From assembly GCF_016859285.1 (NCBI RefSeq), contig NC_053416.1, forward strand, positions 17,006,501 to 17,070,500: a stretch of DNA of 64,000 bases, given 5' to 3'. This stretch comes from Xiphias gladius (taxonomy: Eukaryota; Chordata; Actinopteri; Istiophoriformes; Xiphiidae). Positions within the stretch are counted from its first letter, which is position 1, and the number at the start of each line of letters is the position of its first letter. The translations under genes were made by a program, and so were the position numbers. The notes beneath the pieces are model-generated. The model was not told the origin of the DNA. It did no database searches and worked only from the letters and a program-made list of their open reading frames with translations. Shown one piece after another: positions 17,901-28,450 of this stretch.

Positions 17901-20900
17901 GTTGTGGGTCTTTGGGCCCTCAGTTTTGTCTTGAGTGAGTGAAAAGCGTGCTCAGTTGGGTTGAATTCAGGTGACTGGCCAGGCCATTGAAGGATACTCG
18001 ATTCCTTTGGCTCGAGAAGCTCTCGGGCGGCTCTCGCAGGGTGTTTGGGGCCAAGATCCGTCTGTACTGTGAAGCACCGTCCGGTAGGTTTTGCAGCATC
18101 TGGCTTGAATCTGAGCAGATAGCGCGGCCCCACGCAGCCGGAGGAGTGCGCGCACTAGTACACCGAGCGCGGGGATTGGCGAACCCGGGAGCGGGCGCGC
18201 ACCCAGCTACAAGGAAAAAAACTACCCGACGCCGTGATGGTTTCCAACGCAAAGTGCTGTTAACCCTCCCTCCCAAGCACTCTTTGACGGGGAGCGCGCC
18301 ACAGCGCACAGCGTCCCGCCGGCAAGGTTGCTCACTTGAACCGTCCACAGAGACGCTCAGCGCCGGGCACAAATGAGAAACAGCTGCCTGAATGTTTTCC
18401 CCATCGCTTTCCTAACAATCGTTAGCATCGGAGTTTAATGAACCTGCGCTCTTCCGTGCTGCCCGAGGAGTTGAGACACTAGCAGGCTGAGGTGGGGGAA
18501 AACGCCGGAATCGGATTTTGATCGCTGTTATTTTAACTGATACTGATCCAATAAAAACGTGTCGGGATCGGCAACAACACCGATCCTTAGCATCGCCTCG
18601 GGACATCTCTACTCACGATGTTATGAAAACTCAAGTTAAGATTTTTCACATCTCTAGGTCTGTGGACTACAGATGACAAACACGCTATTTGTCACTGTCT
18701 GGTGACCCGGCTTCATGCTAGAAATGATCCGTTCAGGTGTAATTTGTTTTTATTAACAGAATACCTGCGTGTTTTAATGCAGTGTTGTAGTAAACTGAAA
18801 CAACATTACCTGGGCGGCAGGTCGGACGACTCCACTCACTCCAAAAGCTTTTGTCTGCGCAGTACTTGTGCAATTTAGACCGCACCCTGAAGCAGTCTCT
18901 CCCATGGTTGTGGATTAGGGGCAGGGTCAGGCTCGTCCGTTTGGTTAAAATCAGCTGCTGTCAATCAGAAAAGTAAGTAGAGAAAGGATATTAATAAAAA
19001 GTTAGAGAGTTCATGCTCAGGGCCCAAACAGGCTTAAAGCTGCACCAGTAGTCACTTGTTCATAGAGAGAGGGAATCAGACAAACCCGGAGAGAATTAAT
19101 ATTCTGCAGCGCTACAGGGCTTTTAGTATCTTGTAGCACATTGTTTTTGTTTAGCACATTTGGATCAGTCTACCCGCTCCCCTCATCAACTCAGTTTCTA
19201 ACAGCGTCAGGCAGCTGTTTATAGCTCTGATAAACCTCTTATAAACTACCTAGCCAGCACCAAACTGCACAGAGACTGTTAGGGAATTATCTATTGGGTC
19301 ACACAGGTCAAGCATGGGCCTTGAGGTCTCAGGCTAAACAGCAGCAAATCTTTCTGAAAGGCACAATGTCCTCTCTCCTTGAGACACTGAGCAGCTGTCT
19401 GAGGTCATTTGGGGAAAACAGAGCCATTCTGATAAAAGTGAGGCAGCATTGCTGTATGAGCCAAGGTCAATTGAGATGGCTGTTTTTGCCGGCCTAGACG
19501 CCATAGATTGGGGTCTGCTAGAATCCACGGGCATGGCCAGATAACAGTGGCTCCAGACCAGGATGTAATGACGTTACGTACTCCGACTTACGAAGACATT
19601 CAAAAAGTAAGCTGTGGGTTGACTCTTATAATCCGCTGCTATCCTCACTGACAAGAAAAATTTGGTCTTGACACGTAACTTGTCTACTAACGGCACACGG
19701 TGGAATGCAATGGATAATTGGAGTCGTGACAGATCATTAGAGAGGGAATAAAGCCAATGACTGGAGTCAGATAGGTAGTTGAGCTAATTTCAACACAGAA
19801 ATTCTTGTAATGTTCTTGGAAATAAGAGGAAATGAAAATGAAAAATTATAAGGTGCACGAGTTTTGAAGAAGATGCTCTTGCCGTTTTACATTTTAATTT
19901 TGTGTAGCTTATTATTCGACTCTTCTTGGTATGCTTATACAACTCTCACAGCAGCCTAATCCTGTTTACTGCAGGTGGCTCTGCAATGCTTTACCGTTGC
20001 AATTTTTCCATCAGGCGCTTCTTGTCTGTGTTCCACCTCCCATTCTAGGCAGTGTCCAGGAATCCTCCCGAGAGGACTCTCCCACTGTATTTCCATCGTG
20101 TCTGGACCTGTTTGCAGATGCAGCTTCTCTGTGGTTCCAGGCTTCACTGCAGAAATATTCAAAAAAGGGACAAGCAAATACAGAAATTAAATAAAACTTA
20201 ATTTAAACAAACAGCAGATTTTCGTGAGATCACAGTGAAGCAAGTAATGACCACCAACACATGAGGGAAACAATTACAATACCGTCACTGAGCAGCCAGT
20301 GCTTATTATGATTGCACAACTCCAGAAGGTAAACACGCATGTACCATGGTTTTGGATTTGCAAGGAGATGAATGTTGGTTTCAGGGGCCCTTCAAGAGAG
20401 GAACCATTTATGCAGAAGTTGATATCACTGTAATCAGGGAGAGCTTTCCCTGTGAAGTTGCAACCACTCCTGACTCCACCTGAAATTATGTACTGTGGGC
20501 ATTCCTCTGCCTGTTCCAGGTCCTTGTGCCTGGGGAAGAGACAGACCAGATTGCACACTGCTTACACTGCTTAACTATATCTATTCATCCAGACAGTTGC
20601 CTATGGTTTGCGGTGCTCAGTAGCACTTGACTTTAGACATATAGTTAGGTACATAAGTGTTTTGACAGCGACACAATTTTTTTTGTAATTTTGCCTATGT
20701 ACACCACCACAGTTGATTTGAAATTAAGCCATCAAGATGTGATTGAAGTGCAGACTTTCAGCTTCAATTCAAGGGTTTATACAAGGGGCTGTTTTTCAAG
20801 TGCTAGGTGTTTACACGTGCTTGTCTTATCCATTAATATTGGTTTCTTTCTGTGCACATCTAGACAACTGTTATTATTATGCGTGTAATTGTACAACGAC

Positions 20901-23900
20901 TTTAAGAGAGACTGCCAAAGCCGTGCACTTGTCCTGCGCTGAATTTCACATGGCTGATCTGCCTCAAGAAAAACTGCATATGTGCTTGTATCCCCAAAAC
21001 AAATTAAGGGAAAAAGCAGAACTAAGAAGAGCTGCAGGCTTCATCATCACACTGAAACTACTTGATTGGATAACCAAATCATGTTAAAACGAATAAAGGG
21101 AAGAAATCCATTTTATCCTTTTAATCCATTTTACTTCAATGACTTATACAGTTATTGCATAATATCTTTGGTTTTATTGCCTCCTGTCTGTACGAAATTT
21201 CAAGGCCTTCCATCAAATACTGTAGTTATAGACAGAGACATTTCACTTTGAACCTAAATATGTCAGCTTGCTGGTGGCTCTAGAGGAAAAGTCACGGGAT
21301 CACCAAAGGCACTAGGATGAATTTCTGTGCTAAATTTCATGGGAATCCATCCATTAGTAGTGGAGATATTTAGCTCTGGATCGAGTTAGCTACTGGATGC
21401 TGCTGACATGGCTAAAGAAATTGTCTTTGTTGGACACATGACACACCAGAAATATAGATATTGCTGAGAGTTGGCTGGCATCTGTGGGTTTCTTCTCCAA
21501 TTGCACTCCATCCTCTCCATGTTACTGAACACACAGATAAAATGCTCGACCTTGATACCGCCAACACCTAGAAGTAGAAAGATCAACGTCAATTCATACA
21601 TTTTCCAAAACAGCCAGGATCTTATCACTATATTTTTTTTTACTACACATCTGTAAAACCTCAATGACTGACCTGTGTTGGGAGGTTTCTGGACCAGTTC
21701 GGTGTAAGTCGTACTCTTGATCATAGTACCGTTGGTGCAGGGTCCACTCAGCAAGGTGTACACTCTCACTCTAATGTCCTTCATCAGATCAAACTGGGTA
21801 CTGTACGACCTCTTAGGCGTCCTGATGGCCTGTCAAATCAGAAAAACAAATTTGTTTTACAGTTAATAGTTTAAATTTAGGTGTATTTACATTGTTACAG
21901 CTATCAACAGAGAAGCCTATAGAAACATTTCCGTGACATATATTGTTCTGGGAAAACTGAAACTGTGTGCTTGCATTCAAAGCTGATTATTGTTGTCAGT
22001 CAGTCCTGTTTGAAAAAAAAAAAAAAAGTGATGCCTCAGTTGGCATCTTGAAAAGGTCTTGTCCTCAATCCAACAATAAATGCACCTTTCAAAACATGAG
22101 GCTGAGACTGGGCTGGGCTGTGTAAAAATTATATTGATTTTCTTTGTCAAAGTTAAGCTTTGATAGCTGTTGTGGGTCATAGTCACAGTCATTATTATAT
22201 CATCACTCATCACATATATGATCATTGTATTACGTATTGCTCACTCCCAGTTATCTGTCATGTTTCTCACATTCTGCCAGTTCTGTGTTTTCATTATTAC
22301 TAACTGTCATGTCATTTCGGACCAGGACACTCCCCTCCGCCCATCTTCCACCTTCTCCACCCCTGCACACTCCTGCTCTCATTGACCTAATCCTCTACTC
22401 TGTATATATACCTCCCTGGTTCCACTCAGAGGATCTGTGAGCTCATTGCCGAGCTCTCCAGACCGTAGGCTGTATATCTGCCTGATTGCTGTTGCTGGCT
22501 GTTTGCCTGCCTTCTTGAATGCAATTCTCCTGGCCACCCCTTGCCTGACATGTTTGTTTGCCTTGTTTTGAACATTCCAGTAAATATTTAACTCTTTTCC
22601 AGCCTTGATTCCATTGAGCTTTTGGGTCTTGAGTTTCTTAGGATGTGATATTTATCATTATCTCAGTAACCTGACTCTTTCCTATGTCAGATACTAGTAT
22701 CCCTTGGAAACATTACTGCATCTGTATTGCTCTATGACTGATCCATGATTCAGACATCTGCCCCCACCTCATACGAATAAAATAATAGTGAAAAAAAGGA
22801 GAGCCTTAACAGCTTTTTCTTTTGGGGCTCTTCAAGAATCAACTGCCCTCATGTCTTCCGAAGAAAACATTTTTATGATACATAATTTCAAACAAGTAAG
22901 TAAGAAAACAGTGTCTCCTTAGCTAAATCAGTGACTCCACACTGTAAAGTCCCATAACTGAAAGCATGCAGTATTTTAGCTAGAGTGATGTGGCAGATTT
23001 CAATTTTGTCAAGATATGAAAACCAACTTTTTTCACACACACATCCCTGTTTCACACAAATTTACACATTTAATCAGGGTTGTTCGAAGTGGAGCAAGTT
23101 CCACAGAGATATCAAAAATGGAAGTCCATCCAGTCCATTTTATGGTCCTTTGAGGAGCCTGTTTGTCTACCTAATCCGAGCAGAAAAGTGTCATCTGTGC
23201 AGGGTTATACACAGTATCCTCCTAAGGTAACAACCATCATGTCAAGATTATCATAGTTTTTCATTTATGTTATCAGTTATCATACACATATTGTTTACTG
23301 TTATGGCTACATGAACATATTTTGGAGAAGTATTCACAATAGAAAATTTTACAGCTGTTAAATCTTTATTTATATGCCTGGATCCCATACCATGCCTGAA
23401 AAGACTTTATGTATGATTTGAATAAAATGACAAGCACTTACAGTCCAACTCTCCCTGTATGTGTTGAAGTACTCCAGCTGATAAAATTCTGGGCACTCTT
23501 TCATTTCGATTAAGATGGCTGGGGGGCTCCATGTAATCTCAAGATGTCCAAGATGACCGAGGTCTACTATCAAAAGGTCCTCAGGAGGATCCACTGCAAG
23601 TGAAGAGGTTGTTTATTTACAGAGGATGTGTCTATAGCAAAAGCCTTAAAGAATGAATGTTTATGCCCAGTCAGACCCCCGACTCTCTTCTGGTCAACAG
23701 CATAATACCATCCAGTGCAAATTCTCAACATGTATTACTTTTAAATTAACCGAATATCGGAATCAGAGCCCAACAAAAAAAGCATATTATACCCTTATGT
23801 TGCCGGGTAAGTGAATTGATGCTCGGATAATCTACCCCCTCGTTTTTTGGCCCAAGATGATGTCTTTTTACTTCCAACCTCCAAGCACACAGTTACATCG

Positions 23901-24175
23901 ACACTGGCCACCATCCCGTGTCACTGCCGAGCCATTTATTTATTGTGCGACCCATGAAACGCATTTAACTTCGTTGCACTCGGTTACATTAAAGAATGAT
24001 TTCGTTTTTCGGAGTTGAATTGATTCGAGGATAAAGAAATGAATGGCAGCGGATCGATCAGTGAACAATTGAAGCACACAAATCTGGACCAACCTGCAAG
24101 TTCATTCAAGTGTGTGCAAGTTACCAGGAGCAGCATCAGTGTAGCTTGATGAGTCACCGAGAAATTACTTGCCAT
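14459..24175 (-). CDS. il13ra2: interleukin-13 receptor alpha 2, complete spliced coding region
   Basis: Nine coding exons (24175-24094, 23593-23442, 21829-21673, 21567-21447, 20529-20345, 20146-19995, 18957-18810, 14862-14745, 14471-14459) add up to 1128 nt, 375 residues (human 380), with every phase compatible. The protein is a type I cytokine receptor that binds IL-13-type cytokines at the surface and in mammals acts mainly as a decoy. Residues 1 to about 27 are a signal peptide. VDPPEDLLIVDLGHLGHLEI opens the first fibronectin-III domain as in IL13RA2. A paired-cysteine block (FICVFSNMERMECNW) marks the next domain. WSEWS is at 322-326 and the membrane helix at about 347-370. Only about five residues (KVVSD) follow, with no proline-rich Box1, so direct JAK signalling is unlikely. 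Its neighbour lrch2 is in the same orientation, as in human Xq23. Confidence 0.93.
14745..14862 (-). CDS. il13ra2: il13ra2 coding exon 8 (transmembrane helix)
   Basis: The acceptor is TTGTTTTAG in phase 1. It encodes an acidic stem, then a hydrophobic stretch of about 23 residues ending LCLGAVLK. The donor is AAAGT|GTGAGT (phase 2); AAA|GTGTGA two bases earlier is an alternative. Confidence 0.85.
14883..14929. repeat. (AC)n microsatellite beside il13ra2 exon 8 acceptor
   Basis: About 23 AC units lie some 20 bp outside the exon 8 acceptor. On the transcribed strand this reads (GT)n just upstream of the splice site. Confidence 0.95.
17602..18611. mobile_element. hAT-like nonautonomous element with target duplication
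   Basis: The ends are inverted: TAGGGATGTCCCAATC at the left, and TAGAGATGTCCCGAGG reading inward from the right. Further GATCC/CCGATC blocks lie inside both ends. The flanks are CTCATGAT (17594-17601) and CTCACGAT (18612-18619), an 8-bp direct duplication with one mismatch, as expected for hAT insertions. No hAT transposase is present. The interior includes an antisense Tc1 transposase fragment and a strongly CpG-rich core (about 18100-18500), unlike the surrounding AT-rich intron. Confidence 0.75.
17890..18120 (-). pseudogene. Tc1-like transposase fragment inside hAT-like element
   Basis: The minus strand encodes GRCFTVQT, then QWPGQSPEFNPTEHAFHSLK and TKLRAQRPT, the C-terminal catalytic part of a Tc1-type transposase. 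It is close to the copy at 27480-27670. Asp of the DNDPKHT motif is replaced by a Gly-containing sequence (TDLGPKHP), so it is inactive. Confidence 0.85.
18810..18957 (-). CDS. il13ra2: il13ra2 coding exon 7 (WSXWS box)
   Basis: The acceptor is TTGACAG and the donor CCCAG|GTAATG, phase 0 to 1. It encodes DCFRVRSKLHKYC then SFWSEWSRPTC, the WSXWS hallmark of type I cytokine receptors. A second AG three bases downstream (CAGCAG) could give a one-residue shorter form. Confidence 0.93.
18958..19994 (-). other. il13ra2 intron between coding exons 6 and 7
   Basis: This is about 1 kb of AT-rich intron with no recognised repeat or exon. Confidence 0.6.
19995..20146 (-). CDS. il13ra2: il13ra2 coding exon 6 (membrane-proximal FnIII, first half)
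   Basis: The acceptor is TTTCTGCAG and the donor CAACG|GTAAAG, phase 1 to 0. It encodes IQWESPLGRIPGHCLEWEVE, matching the family's WS-PLGPIP-C-YE pattern. Confidence 0.92.
20345..20529 (-). CDS. il13ra2: il13ra2 coding exon 5
   Basis: The acceptor is TTCCCCAG and the donor CATG|GTACATG, phase 2 to 1. It encodes ECPQYI, GCNFTG and DINFCINGSSLEGPLKPTF, parallel to the family's DFYICVNGSS segment. Confidence 0.92.
20683..20790 (+). mobile_element. Tc1-like terminal repeat fragment
   Basis: TGTACACCACCACAGTTGAT followed by AAATTAAGCCATCA and GACTTTCAGCTTCAATTCAA matches the left terminal repeat of the Tc1 element at 26600-26740. No transposase follows. It lies in the il13ra2 intron between coding exons 4 and 5. 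Confidence 0.75.
21262..21385 (+). repeat. interspersed repeat, copy 1 (AGAGGAAAAGTCA type)
   Basis: It contains GGCTCTAGAGGAAAAGTCAC, GGGATCACCAAAGGC, then AATTTCATGGGAATCCATCC and GAGATATTTAG. The same order of blocks appears at 56934-57050. It is a family I recognise from many percomorph sequences. It sits in a short il13ra2 intron. Confidence 0.7.
21447..21567 (-). CDS. il13ra2: il13ra2 coding exon 4 (paired-cysteine block)
   Basis: The acceptor is CTTCTAG and the donor TTCTG|GTGTGT, phase 1 to 2. It encodes CVFSNMERMECNW, the spaced cysteines and Trp of a cytokine-receptor domain. Confidence 0.88.
21673..21829 (-). CDS. il13ra2: il13ra2 coding exon 3
   Basis: The acceptor is TTTGACAG and the donor ACAG|GTCAGT, phase 0 to 1. 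It encodes AIRTPKRSYSTQFDLMKDIR and the TLLSGPCTNGT block, matching the conserved CTNG of the family. Confidence 0.9.
21830..23441 (-). other. il13ra2 intron between coding exons 2 and 3
   Basis: This 1.6-kb intron contains an LTR-like stretch at about 22240-22640 and nothing else I can name. Confidence 0.6.
22240..22640 (+). mobile_element. LTR-like retroelement debris
   Basis: A C/T-rich region with TCTGTATATATACCTCCCTG (TATA-like), several TGCCTG units, and an end near TTGATTCCATTGAGCTTTTG GGTC resembles fish LTR/R regions. No target duplication or paired LTR was found. Confidence 0.3.
23442..23593 (-). CDS. il13ra2: il13ra2 coding exon 2 (first FnIII domain)
   Basis: The acceptor is CTTGCAG and the donor ACT|GTAAGT, phase 1 to 0. 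It encodes DPPEDLLIVDLGHLGHLEIT, then KECPEFYQLEYFNTYRESWT, closely resembling the same part of IL13RA2. Confidence 0.92.
23594..24093 (-). other. il13ra2 intron between coding exons 1 and 2
   Basis: This is 500 bp of intron with no recognised feature. Confidence 0.6.
24094..24175 (-). CDS. il13ra2: il13ra2 coding exon 1 (signal peptide)
   Basis: The exon starts at 24192 after a pyrimidine-rich acceptor. The ATG at 24175 begins MASNFSVTHQATLMLLLVTC, a typical signal peptide. It ends in phase 1 at TTGCAG|GTTGG. Confidence 0.88.
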
Positions 24176-24511
24176 CACGTTTCTAGCCGAGACTGAAAAA
24201 AACAAATGGAGTGAAGAAGGTGCAAAAACGGCAAATCAGAATCAGCTCACTTTAAATTCGACCGTTAAATTGTAATCTAAACTGGTTTAAAAAGATGGTA
24301 CAAAAAAAAAAAAAAAAAAGCAATAAAACAAAATTAAAAAAAAAACAACAAAAAAAAAAAACGCATCACAGAAAATGCCCTAAAGATTTCCCAAAGACGT
24401 TGGGACTGACTTTTCCCCTGTGGTAAGTAATAGAAATGTTCTATTAGATCAAGCAATGCTAAACGAAATATAGCCGTCAGACTTGCAGACGAATGTATAA
24501 TTAGCCAGTAC

Positions 24512-24580
24512 CTGAAAGCAAGTGGGAGCGTTTTCCTTCTGTAGCAGGTTCAGGCAAAGTTGAGGAGACTGACACAGTGT
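24512..24580 (-). other. il13ra2: il13ra2 noncoding exon 1 (5' UTR)
   Basis: The minus-strand donor TTTCAG|GTACTGG lies at 24512. It pairs with the acceptor TTTTTTTCAG before 24192. The 5' limit is a guess. Confidence 0.45.
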
Positions 24581-24640
24581 GGGTGGACTGACCCATTTGT
24601 AAGCTCACACGCTCATGTGGAAGGCAAACTTCAAAAACCT
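24513..24640 (-). promoter_or_regulatory. il13ra2 promoter / 5' end region
   Basis: This is the presumed start of the noncoding first exon (ending at the donor at 24512) and proximal promoter. The 5' boundary is not determinable and no TATA box is clear. A C-rich run lies at about 24651-24666. Confidence 0.3.
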
Positions 24641-25382
24641 GACTAAGACGGCCCCCCCCCCACCCCTGCACTGTTGGGTTTCTTAGTAATCGGGAAAAAT
24701 AAATTCACTGAGTCGGTGACTACTTATGCAATAATCGCACTGGTATTTGTATGGTGTCAGTATTAGTATGGTGAACTGGGGGGGGGGTCTACTATCAGAG
24801 CCAACGTTGGCTTTTTTTACACTACAGTCGTTATTTCGTGTTGGCTCTTGCCCTGTCACTGCGACCTTTGGATGATTAAAAACTCCACCGAAATTCTCTT
24901 CACGTTTGGCCCCAACTGCCATAGGCTGTACAATCATAAAAATCCGATTTGTCACAGTTATTTTGTTGTTGTTTTTTTTTCCCCCCGTTTTTTTGTCACG
25001 TGATAAAATACCGTTTCATCTGATCATGTAAAAACACTTGCTCGAAGTGTCTGACCCAGGGGATTTACGACTTTCAGCCAGAGGAGGTCAGTGAAACAAA
25101 GTTTTTCAGGTTGGAGTTAGATTACTCTTTGAAGTGCTTTTATCTGCATTTGCTCCATTTACCCAAAATGAGGAAAGTCCATTTCTCTTGTACTGATCTA
25201 ACCACCCCATGAAATATCCAGACAAACAGTCACTGGCAGAAACAAGGACATGACTCCTCAGTGGCTTCCCAACTGCAAACTTTTAATTGTTTTAGTCAGG
25301 ATGCATATTGAACCTGGATCGCTGTGATGGTGGATGAGTTCTTTGAACAGGGCTTTAGGCTAAAATTTAGGAGGTAGCTTCA

Positions 25383-25500
25383 GTGGTGCAAAGTAACTAT
25401 GTACGTTTACTCAAGTACTGCACCTAAGTACAATTTTGAGGTACTTGTACTTTACTTGAGTATTTCCATGTTATGCTACTTCCAACTTCCAGTTATAAAG
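25383..25500 (+). mobile_element. MITE-like fragment (GTGGTGGAAAGTAACTAAGT type), copy 1
   Basis: It has GTGGTGCAAAGTAACTATGT, ACTCAAGTACTGCAC and TTTACTTGAGTATTTCCATG. This block order matches a very common teleost nonautonomous DNA element; a second copy is at 42270. Only the left part is present. Confidence 0.7.
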
Positions 25501-26599
25501 ATGCTAAAAAAACTTCACCTTGTGCATCAGAATATTAACTTTGATTGATTTTCAAAACTATTTGAAGTATCAAATTCTGTTCTTCACACACTAAACTGAA
25601 ACATAAAGCTTCTTAAAACAGAAGCACAAGGCAACTCTAATTGAACTAAGGCCAAATAACAAGCACAATAACGAGTCTGCAGGCTGACTCCAAACCATAA
25701 GTTGATTTATTGCAAATAAGGCAGAAGTTTTGAACCTCAATCTGATCTTTATAGCCTGATGAAAATGTCGTTTGTTTAGATAAACTTGTGGCTTGGAGTC
25801 AATGTATCAGTTGTTCTCTGTAACACATACAAACAGGTTAAACTAAGCATGCAAATCCATGTGGTTCTGTATCTCTGGTTTGAATTCTGATTAATGCCTA
25901 TTTAGGATAGTTCTTTAAAGTGTTAAGAGGCCCAGCCTTTGAAGCTTACTTTTGAGACGGTGTTTGAATTTGATAATGATGTAATCTATGTGCTATTGTA
26001 GTTTATTCAATGGTGATGATGATGTGAAGAGGATGAAGGATACTCCGCTGACACCGTCTTGGTCGCGTATAAAGGTCTATTACAAAGAAGTACAGCGTCA
26101 AATCAAGCACCTGCAGGTCTGCTTGTGAGAGGGTATGAAGCCAATGAACCACTCTGAAAATCAGCCTTGGTCACTAACTCTTAAATAGGGCAGTGGTTTT
26201 CCTGAAAAACGTCACTAAGATATGGCTTTAGCATTACCTCACTTTTCAGACAGCAACGCACCTTCTGAGGACCTTTGACCGAGGGCCTTGGACCTAGATC
26301 TCTATTTAAACACATAAATTCAGTTCTACATATGTGACCATACACCTCACTATATTAAAAGGCTAAAGTCTGTGGATGTGTATGAGGAAGTGTGGATGTT
26401 TTTTAATGGAATGAAAGACATGGTTTATATTTTGTTTTTCCTCAGCATAGAGTAAAAAATGTGACATCATAAAAAAATGTTGCCAATATATTGACAATAG
26501 AGATATAGATATAGAGTATGTGGATAAAGAGATAAAGATAAAGAGAACTCATAGTTGTCAGCTGACTGCAAGTTTAGACAGGCAAACAAAACCAGTGAC

Positions 26600-27935
26600 A
26601 GTGGACGAATTCTCGTAATTTTACTTCTGCACATTACCACAATGGATTTTAAACTAAGCCATCAGTTGGACTCAATATCACTGAAATGTAGACTTTCAGC
26701 TTCAATTCAAAGGGCTTAACAAAAACAGTACATTAACAGTATAAGAATTACAGCCATTTTTATACATAGTCCCTCATTTTCAGAGCCTCAAAAGTCATTG
26801 GACAATTGACAACTGATCAGCTTCATGGCCTGGTTTGGCCTGTTACCTTGTTATTTCAGGACAAATTAAGCACATAAAAGGTCTAGAGTTGAGTCCAAGT
26901 GTTGAATTTGTATGGTAGCTGTTCATGGGAACTCTCAATATGCGAACCAAAGAGGTGTCGAGGCAAATTAAGGAGGCCATCATTAGGCTGAAGAAACAAA
27001 ACAAACCTATCAGAGAAGATAGCAGAAACTTTGGGAGTGGTCAAATCAACAATTTGGCACATTCTTAAAAAGAAGAATGCACTGATGAGCTCAGCAAGAC
27101 CAAAAGTCCTGGAAGATCTTCGAAGACAACTAAAGTGGATGATCCCAGAATTCTTTCCTTGGTGAAGAAAACATCTAAAAAAGCCTGCACGGGTCTGGAA
27201 CAACATTCTTTGGACAGAGGAAACCAAGATGAACTTGTACCAGAATGATGGGAAGAGAAGAGAAGAGTATGGAGAAGGAAAGCAACGGCTCATGATCCAA
27301 AGTCTACCACATCATCTTTCAAACATGGTGGAGACATTGTTATGGCACAGTCATGTATGGCTGCCGATGGAACTGGCTCACTGGTGTTTATTAATGATGT
27401 GACTGCTGAGAGAAGTATTATGATGAATTTTGAAGTGTATAGGGCTATCCTTTATGCTCAGATTCAGCCAAATGCTGCAAAACTTATCGGACGGTGCTTC
27501 ACAGTACAGATGGATAATGACCCAAAACATACTGTGAAAGCAACCCAAGAGCTACTCAAGGCAAAGAACTGGAATATTCTTCAATGGCCAAGACAGTCAC
27601 CTGAATTCAACCCAATTGAGCATGCTTTTCACTCACTGAAGACAAAACTGAGGGCCCAAAGACCCACAAAGAAGCAGCAACTGAAGGCAGCTGGCAAAGC
27701 ATCTCAAGGGAGGAATGTCAGCAACTGGTGATGTCCATGGGTTCCAGACTTCAGACAGTCATTGACTGCAAAGGATTTTTCAAGTATTAAAAATAATCCT
27801 TATATTTATAATTATATTGATTTGTCCAATTACTTTTGAGCCTCTGAAAGTGAGGGACCGTATAAAAATGGCGGTAACACACTTACACTTTGTTTCACAT
27901 CCATTGTGGTGGTGCACAGAGGCATAATAACAGAG
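26600..27935 (+). mobile_element. decayed Tc1-like DNA transposon
   Basis: Inner inverted repeats are visible: GCCATTTTTATACATAGTCC at the left (26753) and the complementary GGGACCGTATAAAAATGGC at the right, each followed by CTCAAAAGT-ATTGGACAA. Outer blocks match too (CCACAATGGATTTTAAACTA on the left; CACATCCATTGTGGTGGTGC on the right). Between them is a broken transposase on the + strand. The right terminal repeat has lost an internal part. Confidence 0.85.
26925..27790 (+). pseudogene. Tc1-like transposase pseudogene
   Basis: The reading starts near 26935 (TMRTKEVSRQIKEAIIRLKK), the helix-turn-helix region, and continues with frameshifts and a deletion to an open C-terminal part at 27342-27731. 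It includes MDNDPKHT (second catalytic Asp) and QSPEFNPIEHAFHSLK (third acidic residue). At about 27213 the motif reads LWTEETK where the family has WTDE, so the first catalytic Asp appears changed. It is not active. Confidence 0.85.
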
Positions 27936-27939
27936 GCAC

Positions 27940-28450
27940 TCAGAACTATAGAGCCCGTTACGCACGCATTGAGCACAGGAAAAACAGACAGGGTTGCCCA
28001 GGAAGGCTGCCAGGAGGTTGAGCAGCCTGGAGGAACCACTTGGAAAGGAGTCAGAAGAAATAGCTTGAACTGCAGACACAGGAGGGACTACTTGGGATGC
28101 CAGCTCGGAAGCTGGAGAAACTAGTGGGACAGCCTGCGGGGGAAAACCTGGTGGCAGTAGAGACAGGAAATGGCTGAGGAGGGTAAGCCCAGAAGCTGGA
28201 AACTAGTAGGATGGTCTTAGTAAAAACATATAGGCCCACAGGATCAGGATGATGAGGCTCAGGGAATGGAGGCAAGATGACTGAACTTGGAGGAGGAAAT
28301 ACAACGCTGTGGCTGAGAATGAAGAGGAATCGGCTTGGGCAGAGAACTGAGGCAGACTGACTTGAGCAGAGGCTCAGAAAAGGCAAGCTGAAGAACAAAG
28401 GTGCACTGTAAGAAAGAAAACAGGAAAATAAACAAGGGAGAGACAAAAAC
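27940..28450. other. purine-rich stretch with loose internal repetition
   Basis: G/A-rich sequence repeats loosely related units such as AGCCTGGAGGAACC, AGCTGGAGAAACTAG and AGCTGGAAACTAG. It looks like an old minisatellite or repeat interior. The long minus-strand frame it creates is compositional. Confidence 0.35.

Larger units (their letters stand above)
14863..18809 (-). other. il13ra2 intron between coding exons 7 and 8
   Basis: This is the largest il13ra2 intron. It holds the (AC)n tract and the composite hAT-like element at 17602-18611. The rest is AT-rich with no recognised structure. Confidence 0.7.

Noticed and set aside
17987..18376. 129-codon frame in the CpG-rich core of the hAT-like element
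   Set aside because: It overlaps the antisense Tc1 transposase fragment and is open because GC-rich DNA has few stops. No domain is recognisable.
28051..28446. 131-codon Ser/Pro/Phe-rich minus-strand frame
   Set aside because: It reflects the purine-rich opposite strand. Composition is low-complexity and no splice structure supports it.
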